64,000 bases of DNA from Bactrocera neohumeralis (GCF_024586455.1 NW_026089623.1:15442236-15506235), one strand, 5' to 3'; shown: positions 44,808 to 55,286, counted from the first letter of the stretch. The notes: generated from the sequence alone by a model not told the origin. Numbers and translations are program-made.

Positions 44808-45260
44808 TCAATTTTGTGTTTCGCTGTGCAGCGCTTGAGATTTGTGTGCCTTTGAGCAGCATGGTGTCTCTTGGCAATTTTTAGTATTTTGGCTTTCGGG
44901 ATTTGCTTTTGTAATTAAAGCTGTGGGTCTTTTTGTATATGCTCTCCTTTGAGGTGAGATGTGATATGTGCTGTTATGAAGCATTGTATGATGTCTTTTA
45001 TGACAATAGAAGCCATTGTATTTGCTTTTGCAATTTTTAAGATTGTGTGTATGGGACAAGCAGTTTGTACAGAGTCTTTTTGATCTGACAAAGTTGTTCC
45101 TTTCGTTAATATTTAATTTTTTAAACTTATCGCAAGTTTTAAGCTTATGCCCTCTTGTGCATAGTTCGCATGACGTGTGTTTTTTCTGTTCGGATATGAA
45201 CGAGTGCGTTTTGTGAAAGCTTTTGTTTAAATTTTTGTTGCTTCTAGCTTGGGGCCTATT
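44808..45260 (-). pseudogene. gag: BEL/Pao gag zinc-knuckle region
   Basis: Minus-strand frame with CELCTRGHKLKTC, CTNCLSHTHNLKNC and CHKRHHTMLH, the metal-binding knuckles of BEL/Pao gag. It continues the gag at 45302-46270, but after a stop and a +1 shift, so the present copy cannot make full-length gag. Confidence 0.85.
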
Positions 45261-45301
45261 GAAGCATCTATTGTGGTCGTGTTTAAAGATCTTTGTTTTG
45301 A

Positions 45302-46270
45302 TTATTTTTCCTCTAACCTTTCCGCAATTTCATATTGGGTGGTGAGAAAATCTTTCATTTGTTGCCACATTGGGCACCTTTTTCGTGATGAGAGCGATTG
45401 CTTCCATAGAATTAACGACTTTTCTGGTAATGCGGCGGTGCAAATGTTTACCAGAATTGGGTCCCAGCTGTCTGTGGGAATATTTAGTGTCGATAGAACA
45501 ATAGACAAACAATTTGAAACAGTGGATTCTAGTTTGATGAATTCTACACTTGTTCCTTTCATGATTTTTTGCAAGTTCATTAGTGTCGTTACTTGCTTAT
45601 CGACCAGTATTCTGTCGTTTTCATATCCAGCTTTTAGAGCTTCCAAAGCCAAATTGAAATTGTCGTCATTTAATGCGAACTGTTTGACTATTTCGCCTGC
45701 TTGACCTTTAGTTTTGTATCTGAGGTGATACAATTTTTGCGCATGTGATAATTGAGGATGGTTTATGTACACGGCCGTGAACATGTCCCGGAAGGACGGC
45801 CATTCTTCATAACCTCCGTAAAAGGTTTCTGTGTCACATGCGGGCACCTCGAGGTGGATGCCTGAACTTGCCTCTTGATATTGTTGCATTTGTGGCAGCT
45901 CTACTCTACTGTGGGGAGTAGGTGCAATTGCTTTTATTAGCTTTAACTGATCGGAGATCATAGCTTTCGTTTCTTCATATTGGTCTAAGCAGTTTTCGTA
46001 AATATCGTAAGCCGATGATTTAAAATTATGTGGCAAGTCTGAATCGTCAGATTCTAGTATGGCGTCATGAGCCGCTTGGAGACGAGTCCAAAAATTTTTA
46101 AGATATTGGCTTTTTATTTCCAATAACGATTCCGAGTTTTCGTGAATCGGTGAAGAGGCAAATCTAGGGCAGTACCTTGTTAAACTGTCACTTTCTGAAA
46201 TAAATTTAATAGCCTGTTTTGAGCGTGTAGCTCCTGCAGGCGTATATTGGTTTTTTTCGTTATTAACCAT
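45302..46270 (-). CDS. gag: BEL/Pao gag, N-terminal 322 codons
   Basis: The frame starts MVNNEKNQYTPAGATRSKQA. An N-terminal helical region is followed by the DUF1759-type gag domain at residues ~138-290 (LEVPACDTETFYGGYEEWPS, FRDMFTAVYINHPQLSHAQK and LYHLRYKTKGQAGEIVKQF). This is the capsid region typical of BEL/Pao. It stops at 45302, just before the zinc knuckles. Confidence 0.9.
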   Translation of the reverse strand: MVNNEKNQYTPAGATRSKQAIKFISESDSLTRYCPRFASSPIHENSESLLEIKSQYLKNFWTRLQAAHDAILESDDSDLPHNFKSSAYDIYENCLDQYEETKAMISDQLKLIKAIAPTPHSRVELPQMQQYQEASSGIHLEVPACDTETFYGGYEEWPSFRDMFTAVYINHPQLSHAQKLYHLRYKTKGQAGEIVKQFALNDDNFNLALEALKAGYENDRILVDKQVTTLMNLQKIMKGTSVEFIKLESTVSNCLSIVLSTLNIPTDSWDPILVNICTAALPEKSLILWKQSLSSRKRCPMWQQMKDFLTTQYEIAERLEEK

Positions 46271-47657
46271 TTTTGTATTTTTTTTTTTATGTATATATGT
46301 CGGTATATAGGCCCACCCTAATACTTGTACTTATGTTTTGTGCAACTGAGAGCTCGTTGAAGAGATCAATGCGCTATTTACATAAGTATACACGAATTGT
46401 TTGTGCGTTTATGATTATGCTTTGTTCGTAATTGAGAGCTCGTTAGAGAGATCAATTCGCTTTTTGTGCACAATCCTGCTTGTTTTTGTTTGTCAAAGAA
46501 CAAGAGGTATTGCCGAATAATTGCTAATGTGGACTTTGAATATTTGTGCATGTTTAAATATACATATATGTATGTACGTATGTTTTTGTATACCCGAGCT
46601 TTTGTATCGTTGTATTGACAAACTTATGTCTTTTTTTTTAGGGAAAATGATTTTTTTCTGAATTCCTTCCAAAAAATTTGTAATTTTTGTAATTTGTAAC
46701 CGTTCCGTTTAGATGTTTACGGAAAGTTACGATTACCTTTTTTTCGAAGTTTAATTATAATTTATATTTTTGATATTTTGGTACCCAGTGTAGGGTACAT
46801 AAAGAAATGCTGATTCTGTGCCGTATGCAAGCATAAGGTATATTTGTAATAGAAGGAGAGCGAGAAACAGAGTTTAAAAAAGTTATTTTCTTTTGTGCTC
46901 TTATATATGTATGCATATGTGTATATATATTATACTGAACAGTTTTCGGGTTTTCCGGTAAATTAAACCCAAAAGTTAGCACCGTTTGGTAGCTGCATTA
47001 AATTATTAAATGTGTCATACATACATACATATGTATGTGCATATAATATATAATATTAAAGGACTTGATACGCTCACTTCGTATTTTGGTATGTTTATGC
47101 AGGGTATATTTCTTTTTCCGTTTTGTTACTCTTTCTTTGCTCCAGCAGGCTACCTCCTTCTGCCGTTGTTATGTATATATTTGTTGTAATGTGCGCGCCC
47201 GTTTGTTTCTTTTTTGTTTGTTTTATTGGTGTTTTAGTTTTTCGCGCCCTATTTGTGTTAAAGCTTATTGTTTAAATTTCGTTTTCGCCCACGATTAATT
47301 ATTTAGTTAATGTTTTGTGTTTAGGTAACGCACGTTAGTTTGTTGCTCTTGTGTTTGTTGAAATTGGTTTTTGTTCGTTTTGTTGTCGTTACACTTCATG
47401 TATGTATGACTGTATGTATGTATATATTTTAAATGTACTGCACTGCACCTTCTGTTGATTATTATTTTTGTTTATTATATGTACATAAGTATGCGGGTAT
47501 GTTTTTTTTGTTCTGGTTGGGCCAGCACTGTTTTCTATTCTTTTGTTTTTTTTATGCTCTTTTTCTCACTGCACATTTTTTGTTTTTTGTTCACCGCACA
47601 AGTATATATTAATATGTTTATTGTGGTTTATGTTCCTCCACTAGTGCCTTTCTGTAA
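46271..47657 (-). other. BEL element long 5' leader
   Basis: About 1.4 kb of T-rich (plus strand) sequence between the primer site and gag. Only chance frames are seen. It contains (ATGT)-type runs such as CATACATACATACATATGTA near 47013-47035. Confidence 0.7.
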
Positions 47658-47671
47658 GGCTCGAAGGACCA
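47658..47671 (-). other. Primer-binding site for tRNA-Tyr
   Basis: The minus strand reads TGGTCCTTCGAGCC, complementary to the 3' end (CCA included) of fly tRNA-Tyr, whose acceptor stem starts CCTTCGA. It lies immediately inside the 5' LTR. Confidence 0.8.
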
Positions 47672-48183
47672 TGAATAATTTTGGGGCAAGAAAAATGCTT
47701 TTGTTCGCCTGAACACATGTATGTAATTAAATTTAATTTACAATGGTAACTTTGATATTTTACTTTTCACAATAAAATGTGTAAGTGAAAGGAAAGTGTA
47801 CTCGTTACGTGCGTATGTGTTATTGAAATCCACGGCGAGCAGACGAGGGAGGAAAAAAAGGGGCGTACAGGAGCTCGGTCGAATAAAATGCTGAACTCAG
47901 CGCGCAGGATCCATCCGATCGAAGTTAAGCGAGAAAATATTGCAGCGCGCGGGTTGGGTGTCGAAGAGCGAAAAATACGTTGATGTGCGACGAGTGTGTG
48001 ACGAATTGTGTCGAATAGCTTAGTACGAATTATGTTTCCTATCCTGCTGCCCATCCCTTTGTTTAGTGGGTAGGGTTACAGGTGTGGTGAGTTGTGTTGT
48101 AGTCATCAGCTGTGGTGAATTGTAGCATTAGGATGCGCCAGTTTTACCGAGTTGAGGGGATGGATGCTTAACTCATTTAAACA
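47672..48183 (-). mobile_element. BEL/Pao 5' LTR
   Basis: 512 bp, collinear with 43298-43815, with a few substitutions and small indels (for example 48115-48120 against 43744-43753). Near-identity of the pair means a recent insertion. Confidence 0.92.
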
Positions 48184-49570
48184 CTGACTGTAAATGGGTT
48201 TTTGCAATTAAGCAGGACGAATTAGGCAACCCAGTCAAACACAAGGCAAGACTTGTTGCACGAGGTTTACACAAGAATATTTAAACGATTATGATGAAAC
48301 GTTTGCTCCAGTTTCGAGTTTTCGTTTTATATTGGCTTTCTCCAACCAATTTGGTTTAAAAGTTCATCACATGGACGTTAACGTTTAACGTTAAAAGAGG
48401 AAATTTACATGACAGTTCCACCAGGATTATCCTGTGATACAGACAAAGTCTGTAAATTAAATAAAGCCATATACGGTCTTAAGCAAGCTGCTAGATGTTG
48501 GTTTGATGTTTTTGATAGAGTATTAAAGGAAATGGGTTTTGTGAATTTCACAGTGGATCGTTGCATTTACATTCTTGACAAAGGGGACATATTGAAAAAT
48601 GTGTATGTGCTACTATATGTAGACGATTTGGTTATTGCAACTGTAAATATTAAAACAATAAACGAATGTAAAAATTATTTGATGAATAAATTTAGAATGA
48701 TAGACTTATTTGAGATCCGACATTTCATTGGAATAAAAATTGAACAGAAAGAGAATCAGTTATGCTTTAGTCAAACCCATTACATTAAAAATGTACTGAA
48801 TAAATTTAAAACGAACGACTGTAAACCTGTTAGTACTCCACTTCCAAGTAAAATCGATTAAGAGGCATTAAATTCAGATGACCGATGGGATGCGCCATGT
48901 CGTAATTTAATTGGCTGTTTGATGTACATACATACATACATATGTTATGATATGTTCGCGACCAGACTTAGGTACATCAATTAATATTTTAAGTAGATAT
49001 ACCATCAAATATAATGCAGAATTATGGAGATGTTTAAAAAGAGTTCTCAGATACCTTAAATACCTTGATTTAAAGTTAATTTACATTTAGAAACCTGATT
49101 ATAAAAATATTTTAATAGGTTTTGTTGACTCTGATTGGGGTGGGAGTGAAACTGATAGAAAAAGTACTACAGGATATTTATTTCAAATGTTTGAATCATG
49201 CTTAATTTGTTGGAATACAAAGAAACAAAATTCTGTAGCTGCTTCATCAACTGAAGCAGAATATATGCCATTATTTGAAGCTGTAAGAGAAGCTTTATGG
49301 TTGAAATCGTTGTTAAAAAGTATAAAGGTTGAGTTGTTAAATCCAATAAAGATTTGTGAAGATACATATGTTATGATATCCATTTCAAAAGAACAAAACA
49401 TATTGATACAAAGTATCATTTTTCTAGAGAACAAATTGAAAATAAGCTAATTATTCTTGAGTATACCCCTACAGATAAACAGTTAGCTGATATTTGGACG
49501 AAACCGTTAGCTGCAGACCGATTCCTAAAATTGGGATGTCAAATGGGACTGGTAGAAGAGAAAAATTGAA
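48184..49570 (+). pseudogene. pol: Copia pol RT and RNase H (right part of split element)
   Basis: KWVFAIKQDELGNPVKH and KARLVARGLHKN open the RT, then frameshifts occur near 48273 and 48390. The longest frame, 48409-48861, has KLNKAIYGLKQAARCW and LLYVDDLVIA (YVDD at residues 70-73). Further pieces include the RNase H motifs GFVDSDWGGSETDRKSTTG and AASSTEAEYMPLFEA (49110-49290). It ends near 49570. Stops and shifts make it inactive. Confidence 0.9.
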
Positions 49571-49597
49571 TACAACATAAAACTAATTATTTAAATG

Positions 49598-50239
49598 TAC
49601 CTCCAACTCTTTTTTACACGGTAGAAACGTTCCTCAGAAATCCATTTAAAAAAAACAGGGGGATACGTTCCATGTCATCTGAAATCCGTGTAAGATTAAA
49701 TAAAGAACAATATTTACTTCGAAAAACCGTGTAAAAAATTTTGAAAACTATAAAAATTCCGACATGCATACAAATTGTATGTTCATATGGCATTTTATTG
49801 AGCATTAAAACTTAAAATACATAATTCATACAGGTGAAAAATTAGTATATTAAGCAAAAAACAAAAGAAATCTGTTAATCCAGAACTAAGAACAGAAAAA
49901 TTAGAATAGAAATAAGGAAAGAATATCTACATTGCTACATATTTATTCGTCGCTACTTGATAACAAGCGCAATTGTTTGCGACGAACTGGACTAAAGTCA
50001 GTATCATCGCTGGAGATATCCATTTCAGCAATGTAAATATCATGCGAACAAAATGTGTAGGTAAGAGTTATCGAAGAAAAGGATTTCCCAGTTACTACTA
50101 TGTATGTATGTTCATTTCGGCAATGGTGCTAAGTGTGGTAAAAACAAACATAATTACAAGACAGTGATTTAAAAACCGTAGTAGATTAAAGATTTTCTCA
50201 ACCGTGTAAAAAAAACCGTGTAAAAAAGAGTTGGGTGTA
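49598..50239. mobile_element. MITE with 23-bp terminal repeats and TA duplication
   Basis: The element 49600-50237 has ends CCTCCAACTCTTTTTTACAC and, as reverse complement, CACCCAACTCTTTTTTACAC, with 21 of 23 bases matching. TA lies on both sides (49598-49599, 50238-50239). An extra copy of the terminal motif (AACCGTGTAAAAAA) lies next to the right end, and another near 49725. Length and TA target fit a Tc1/mariner-type non-autonomous element. No transposase is seen. Confidence 0.8.
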
Positions 50240-50306
50240 TATCTTAATCTTAAGTAATTGTAGTCTGTCTGGGTTTTTCTCGGTTTTTCCCAATCCTTGC
50301 AACAAA

Positions 50307-50548
50307 TGTTGGACTAGTAGTTGTAATTTCCCAGAGTATATAAGTATGAAATAATTTTACTTCGTTTTAGAATTTTCTTTTCAGTGTAAATTTTGAGGAG
50401 GTGTATTTGATTTGCAGTTCCTTTTTAATTACATCACTTCTATTTAATATTGTGAATATTCACAGTAATAAGATCAAAATTTACACTTTCTCTTACTTTT
50501 CTTCTATTACAACGAAATATGTACGTTTTTCGTATATGAATTTTATTA
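50307..50548 (+). mobile_element. Possible Copia 3' LTR (partial)
   Basis: TGTTGGACTAG at 50307 resembles a Copia LTR start. A TATA-like GAGTATATAAGTATG follows 42 bp later. It lies downstream of the Copia pol, after the MITE, and is cut by the mariner insertion at 50551. No matching 5' LTR or polypurine tract is visible. Confidence 0.4.
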
Positions 50549-50657
50549 TATCGGGTGATTTTTTAAGGCCTTGATAACTTTTTTTTAAAAACAAACGCAT
50601 AAAATTTGCAAAATCTCATCGGTTCTTTATTTGAAACGTTAGATTGGTTCATGACAT

Positions 50658-50904
50658 TTACTTTTTGAAGATAATTTCATTTAAATGTTGACCGCGGCTG
50701 CGTCTTAGGTGGTCCATTCGGAAAGTCCAATTTTGGGCAACTTTTTCGAGCATTTCGGCCGGAATAGCCCGAATTTCTTCGGAAATGTTGTCTTCCAAAG
50801 CTGGAATAGTTGCTGGCTTATTTCTGTAGACTTTAGACTTGACGTAGCCCCACAAAAAATAGTCTAAAGGCGTTAAATCGCATGATCTTGGTGGCCAACT
50901 GCCC
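50658..50904 (-). pseudogene. Inverted duplicate of the rosa-like transposase C-terminus
   Basis: The minus strand encodes the same SWPPRSCDLTPLDYFLWGYV through HLNEIIFKK ending as the plus-strand ORF. The coding part appears identical. Confidence 0.9.
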
Positions 50905-51423
50905 ATGCATCCCGAAAAATGCACTGTTTGGTGTGGTTTGTACGCTGGTGGAATCATTGGACCGTATTTTTTCAAAGATGCTGTTGGACGCAACGTTACG
51001 GTGAATGGCGATCGCTATCGTTCGATGCTAACAAACTTTTTGTTGCCAAAAATGGAAGAACTGAACTTGGTTGACATGTGGTTTCAACAAGATGGCGCTA
51101 CATGCCACACAGCTCGCGATTCTATGGCCATTTTGAGGGAAAACTTCGGAGAACAATTCATCTCAAGAAATGGACCCGTAAGTTGGCCACCAAGATCATG
51201 CGATTTAACGCCTTTAGACTATTTTTTGTGGGGCTACGTCAAGTCTAAAGTCTACAGAAATAAGCCAGCAACTATTCCAGCTTTGGAAGACAACATTTCC
51301 GAAGAAATTCGGGCTATTCCGGCCGAAATGCTCGAAAAAGTTGCCCAAAATTGGACTTTCCGAATGGACCACCTAAGACGCAGCCGCGGTCAACATTTAA
51401 ATGAAATTATCTTCAAAAAGTAA
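50905..51423 (+). CDS. rosa-like transposase, catalytic C-terminal two thirds
   Basis: The 172-codon frame contains HPEKCTVWCGLYAGGIIGPY, FQQDGATCHTA with catalytic Asp63, then SWPPRSCDLTPLDYFLWGYV. The spacing from Asp63 to the Asp of PLDYFLWG (Asp105) is 41 residues, the DD41D signature of rosa-type mariners. The helix-turn-helix half and the first catalytic Asp are missing, replaced by an inverted copy of the C-terminus. Confidence 0.85.
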   Translation: MHPEKCTVWCGLYAGGIIGPYFFKDAVGRNVTVNGDRYRSMLTNFLLPKMEELNLVDMWFQQDGATCHTARDSMAILRENFGEQFISRNGPVSWPPRSCDLTPLDYFLWGYVKSKVYRNKPATIPALEDNISEEIRAIPAEMLEKVAQNWTFRMDHLRRSRGQHLNEIIFKK

Positions 51424-51627
51424 ATGTCATGAACCAATCTAACGTTTCAAATAAAGAACCGATGAGATTTTGCAAATTTTATGCGTTTTTTTTTAAAAAA
51501 AAAAAAATTATCAAGCTCTTAAAAATCACCCGATATATGGTGTATGCATATATAAACTTGTTTAGATTCAAATCTTCTGGTTGACGTTTTAGACCTTAAG
51601 CCATTTCCCCGGCTTTGATTCCTGTAA

Positions 51628-51684
51628 GTAAAAAATTTTCGGTTGCACCCGAAATTAGCCCTTCCTTACTTGTTATGAAATATC
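51628..51684 (+). repeat. Terminal fragment of mini-me-like repeat
   Basis: TTTTCGGTTGCACCCGAAAT followed by TAGCCCTTCCTTACTTGTTA matches the 3' end of the complete copies. Confidence 0.65.
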
Positions 51685-51704
51685 ACTTACCAGGGGAATT
51701 TAAT

Positions 51705-52305
51705 TAACCCTCTTATGCCCGATTTTAATTCGGAGGAGCTAAAACATTTTTTAGGACAGATATATGTTATTCTTAACTCAAGTATGAAGTGATAAAAATT
51801 TCAAAGTCCTTAGGGGCCTGGTTCGTTAGTTTTAGGATGTTGCCTATAGGCAACAGCAATTTTACAAAATTATTTTAACAGTTAGAATGCTAAGCGACGC
51901 AAAACTGGATTGAGATTATGTATCGAAAAATGCGGAGAGGCGTAAAACTGCTGGGCTCTTCAGTGTACTCTTGGTGCTCCGTGGGAGTAATCGTATTCTA
52001 GCATCGCTCATAATTTGATAATAGAGTATCTTCTTATAATTTCAAATAAATTTTTACAGCTATTGTAAATTATTTAGCAATAAATGATTATGTCACATGC
52101 TTTTACTTCGAATGATGATACGATCTCAATTGGTTGTGTGGAGATTGAAACAACGGATTTAAACAGTGATGATAGCAGTATTATAATTCACCGAACAAAA
52201 AAATTTAGGATTGTAAGTGAGTCTTCTACTTCAAATTCATCTTCAAAAACAGACGACACACAAACTTTCGTCAATTTTCCCTTGACAAAAGTGTACACAT
52301 ACTTG
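51705..52305 (+). mobile_element. Possible left end of another piggyBac-like element
   Basis: TTAACCCTCTTATGCCCGA near 51705 looks like a TTAA target followed by a piggyBac-type CCC end. A palindrome GTTGCCTATAGGCAAC lies near 51839. The frame 52084-52335 is acidic and Ser-rich (TTDLNSDDSSIIIHRTKKFR), like the N-terminus of many piggyBac transposases. The complete piggyBac at 52310 would then have inserted into it. The other end was not found. Confidence 0.35.
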
Positions 52306-52335
52306 TTAACACATCGACTGCCAACTACGAGATAA
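52084..52335 (+). CDS. Unrecognised acidic, Ser-rich 83-codon ORF
   Basis: Low-complexity Ser/Asp/Thr-rich frame cut by the piggyBac end at 52306. It could be the N-terminus of a transposase. No catalytic motif is present, so the assignment is weak. Confidence 0.25.
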   Translation: MIMSHAFTSNDDTISIGCVEIETTDLNSDDSSIIIHRTKKFRIVSESSTSNSSSKTDDTQTFVNFPLTKVYTYLLTHRLPTTR

Positions 52336-52389
52336 CTCGTAGTATGATTTCCCTTCAAGGAAGCCAACTACGAGTTATCTCGTACAACC
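52323..52389. repeat. Subterminal palindromes, left end of piggyBac
   Basis: CTACGAGATAACTCGTAG at 52325-52342 and CTACGAGTTATCTCGTA at about 52368-52384. The same motifs lie at 55813-55830 and 55851-55868 at the right end. Confidence 0.85.
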
Positions 52390-52577
52390 TAAAACTACCA
52401 CTTTTTGTGTAGCTACGAGTAAAACCGTATTATAATAGTGCTAGTATCGATAAATGGCTTCTGGGAGAATAAAAAAATGTTGGGTTTGGCTTCCGTGACC
52501 TTTTTTTTATTAAAAAAAAAAAATTATGGAAAAATTCATTCAATATAATGGAAAAATTAACTCAAATACAATAAATG

Positions 52578-52750
52578 AAGCAATATATTTTTGAATTATT
52601 GTTTGTGGTAGTTTTTAAAACAATTTTCCCCACAAAGGGCTGGCTTCTCTGGACAGAAGTAACGCGTTTACGGCGTTTTTTTTCTTGGGTACACACACGA
52701 CATGGCTTTGTCGGACGCTGTTTTTTTCCGTTGGTGGTAAACACTCTAAA
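52578..52750 (-). pseudogene. piggyBac transposase C-terminal cysteine-rich domain
   Basis: PTKPCRVCTQEKKRRKR is followed, in another frame, by YFCPEKPALCGENCFKNYHK. This is the CxxC...C...C zinc-ribbon-like tail of PGBD4-type piggyBac transposases, with a frameshift between the two halves. Confidence 0.8.
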
Positions 52751-52920
52751 TAATGGAGCTCTTTAGATCTATTTTTTTTAAAAAGTGGTTGAAAATCTCC
52801 AATCAACACCAAGACGAATTCTTCTCTGAACTTTATCAGTTTTATTTTAGATGAAGTTACTTTTTGATAAATTCTGTGAGCATTTTGTATATATATTTCT
52901 ATAATATGAAGTGAAACCTT

Positions 52921-54006
52921 TTTTATACTCTCGCAACAAAGTTGCTAAGGAGAGTATAATAGTTTTGTTCACATAACGGTTGTTTGTAAGTCCTAAAACT
53001 AAAAGAGTCAGATATAGGGTTATATATACCAAAGTGATCAGGGTGACGAGTAGAGTTGAAATCCGGATGTCTGTCTGTCTGTCCGTCTGTCCGTTCGTCT
53101 GTCCGTCCGTCCGTCCGTGCAAGCTGTAACTTGAGTAAAAATTGAGATATCATGATGAAACTTGGTATACGCATTTCTTGGCTCCATAAGAAGGTTAAGT
53201 TCGAAGATGGGCAAAATCGGCCCACTGCCACGCCCACAAAATGCCGGAAACCGAAAACCTATAAAGTGTCATAACTAAGCCATAAATAAAGATATTAAAG
53301 TGAAATTTGACACAAAGGATCGCATTAGGGAGGGGCATATTCGGACATAATGTTTTTGGAAAAGTGGGCGTGGCCCCGCCCACTACTAAGTTTTTTGTAC
53401 ATATCTCGGAAACTAACACAGCTATGTCAAGCAAACTCTATGGAGTTGTTTCCTTCAGGCACTTCTGCATACAGTTCAAAAATGGAAGAAATCGGATAAT
53501 AACCACGCCCACCTCCCATACAAAGGTTATGTTGAAAATCACTAAAAGTGCGTTAACCGACAAACAAAAAACGTCAGAAACACTAAATTTTACGAGAAAA
53601 ATGGCAGAAGGAAGCTGCACCCAGGCTTTTTTTAAGAATTGAAAATGGGCGTGGCGTCGCCCACTTATGGACCAAAAACCATATCTCGGGAACTACTCAA
53701 CCGATTTCAATGAAAATCGGTATATATTATTTTCTTAACTCCCTGATGACGTGTTCGAAATATGGGTGAAATCGGTTAATAACCACGTCTTTTTCCAATA
53801 TAACGCTATTTTGAATTCCATCGATTGATGCCTTCTCTGTATAATATACACATTAGGAACCAATGATGATAGCGGAATAAAACTTTACAAAAATACGGTT
53901 TTTGAAAAATATGTAAATGACTGATAATGAAATCTCGATTATCACTTTATCATGCGAGAGTATAAAATGTTCGGTGACACCCGAACTTAGCCCTTCCTTA
54001 CTTGTT
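52921..54006 (+). repeat. (GTCY)n dipteran repeat, complete copy A (mini-me-like)
   Basis: It runs from TTATACTCTCGCAACAAAG to CGAACTTAGCCCTTCCTTAC/TTGTT. It contains a (TA)-rich block, a (GTCY)n microsatellite at 53068-53118 and no ORF. It lies within the piggyBac transposase gene. Copy B at 54236-55286 is about 1 kb and highly similar. The two-microsatellite layout resembles the mini-me elements known from Diptera; that identity is an inference. Confidence 0.8.
53068..53118 (+). repeat. (GTCY)n microsatellite in copy A
   Basis: Uninterrupted GTCT/GTCC tetranucleotide run. Confidence 0.9.
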
Positions 54007-54235
54007 TAGTTTACGATTTACCACATCTTTGAGGTTTCCTTTTCTGTAACTTCGTAGGGTTCCACACATAAGTTTTTCGTGTATATAACAGTTTTGTAAG
54101 ACTAACTGAATTATAAAAACTATCCATGTAAAACGCGTAGCCTTTATCGAGATAGTCCTCAAGTAAATGTAAAACAACGTCAGCAGTGTGACCTACATTA
54201 AGTGTAGTTCCCTCAGATTTTCCGCTGTCAATTTT
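54007..54235 (-). pseudogene. piggyBac transposase, middle catalytic piece
   Basis: The minus strand gives VLHLLEDYLDKGYAFYMDSF, YNSVSLTKLLYTRKTYVCGT and LRSYRKGNLKDVV. This holds the second catalytic Asp in FYMDSFYN, as in piggyBac DNFYTS-type motifs. Both sides are interrupted by the (GTCY)n repeat. Confidence 0.9.
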
Positions 54236-55286
54236 TATACTCTCGCAACAATATTGCTAAGGAGAGTATTATAGTTTTGTTCACATAACGGTTGTTTGAA
54301 AGTCCTAAAACTAAAAGAGTCAGATATAGGGTTATATATACCAAAGTGATCAGGGTGACGAGTAGAGTCGAAATCCGGATGTCTGTCTGTCCGTCCGTCC
54401 GTCTGTCCGTCGGTCTGTCCGTGCAAGCTGTAACTTGAGTAAAAATTGAGATATCATGATGAAACTTGGTACACGTATTCCTTGGCTCCATAAGAAGGTT
54501 AAGTTCGAAGATGAGCAAAACCGGCCAACTGCCACGCCCACAAAATGGCGGAAACCGAAAACCTATAAAGTGTCATAACTAAGCCATAAATAAAGATATT
54601 AAAGTGAAATTTGGCACAAGGGATCGCATTTGGGAGGGGCATATTTGGACGTAATTTTTTTGGAAAAGTGTTTTTGTACATATCTCGGAAACTACTATAG
54701 CTATGTTAACCAAACTCTACAGAGTCGTTTTCTTCAGGCATTTCCATATACAGTTCAAAAATGGAAGAAATCGGATAATAACCACGCCCACCTCCCATAC
54801 AAAGGTTATGTTGAAAATCACTAAAAGTGCGTTAACGGACTAACAAAAAACGTCAGAAACACTAAATTTTACGGAAGAAATTGCAGAAGGAAGCTGCACC
54901 CAGGCTTTTTTTTTTAAATTGAAAATGGGAGTGGCCTCGCTCACGTATGGACCAAAAACCATATCTCAGGAACTACTAGACCGATTTCAATGAAATTCGG
55001 TATATAATATTTTCTTAACACCCTGATGACATGTACGAAATATAGGTGAAATCGGTTCACAACCACGCCTTTTTCCAATATAACGCTATTTTGAATTCCA
55101 TCTGATGCCTTCTCTGTATAATATATAGTACATTAGGAACCAATGATGACAGCGGAATAAAACTTCACAAAAATACGGTATTTGAAAAATATGTAAATGA
55201 CGTATAATGAAATCTCGATTATCACTTTATCATGCGAGAGTATAAAATGTTCGGTGACACCCGAACTTAGCCCTTCCTTACTTGTT
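54236..55286 (+). repeat. (GTCY)n dipteran repeat, complete copy B (mini-me-like)
   Basis: Same family and orientation as copy A, with a microsatellite at 54380-54423. A piece of copy A around 53370-53395 (GGGCGTGGCCCCGCCC) is missing. ATAAAAAT appears on both sides when read on the minus strand, a possible target duplication. Confidence 0.8.

Larger units (their letters stand above)
43293..48188 (-). mobile_element. BEL/Pao LTR retrotransposon with two LTRs and 5-bp duplication; gag only
   Basis: The element proper is 43298-48183. CTGAC is duplicated at 43293-43297 and 48184-48188, and removing the element restores the Copia pol frame. LTRs of 518 and 512 bp flank a gag, a ~1.4 kb leader and a ~1 kb 3' region. 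No protease, RT or integrase is found anywhere inside, so it would need enzymes from a related element. Confidence 0.93.
50549..51535 (+). mobile_element. rosa-like (DD41D) mariner with long inverted arms
   Basis: The element 50551-51533 is flanked by TA, with ends TCGGGTGATTTTTTAAGG / TCGGGTGATTTTTAAGAG. Its left ~350 bp is an almost exact inverted copy of its right ~350 bp, both encoding the transposase C-terminus. The unique middle (~50900-51180) encodes the central catalytic part. The N-terminal DNA-binding half is absent. Confidence 0.9.

Noticed and set aside
45249..45704. 151-codon plus-strand ORF
   Set aside because: Antisense to the BEL/Pao gag domain.
47065..47712. Phe/Cys-rich plus-strand ORFs in the BEL leader
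   Set aside because: T-rich low-complexity sequence; they would run against the element and have no signature.
52847..53237. Arg/Thr/Asp-repeat ORFs on the minus strand (also 54228-54541)
   Set aside because: Translation of the (GTCY)n microsatellite, not a protein gene.
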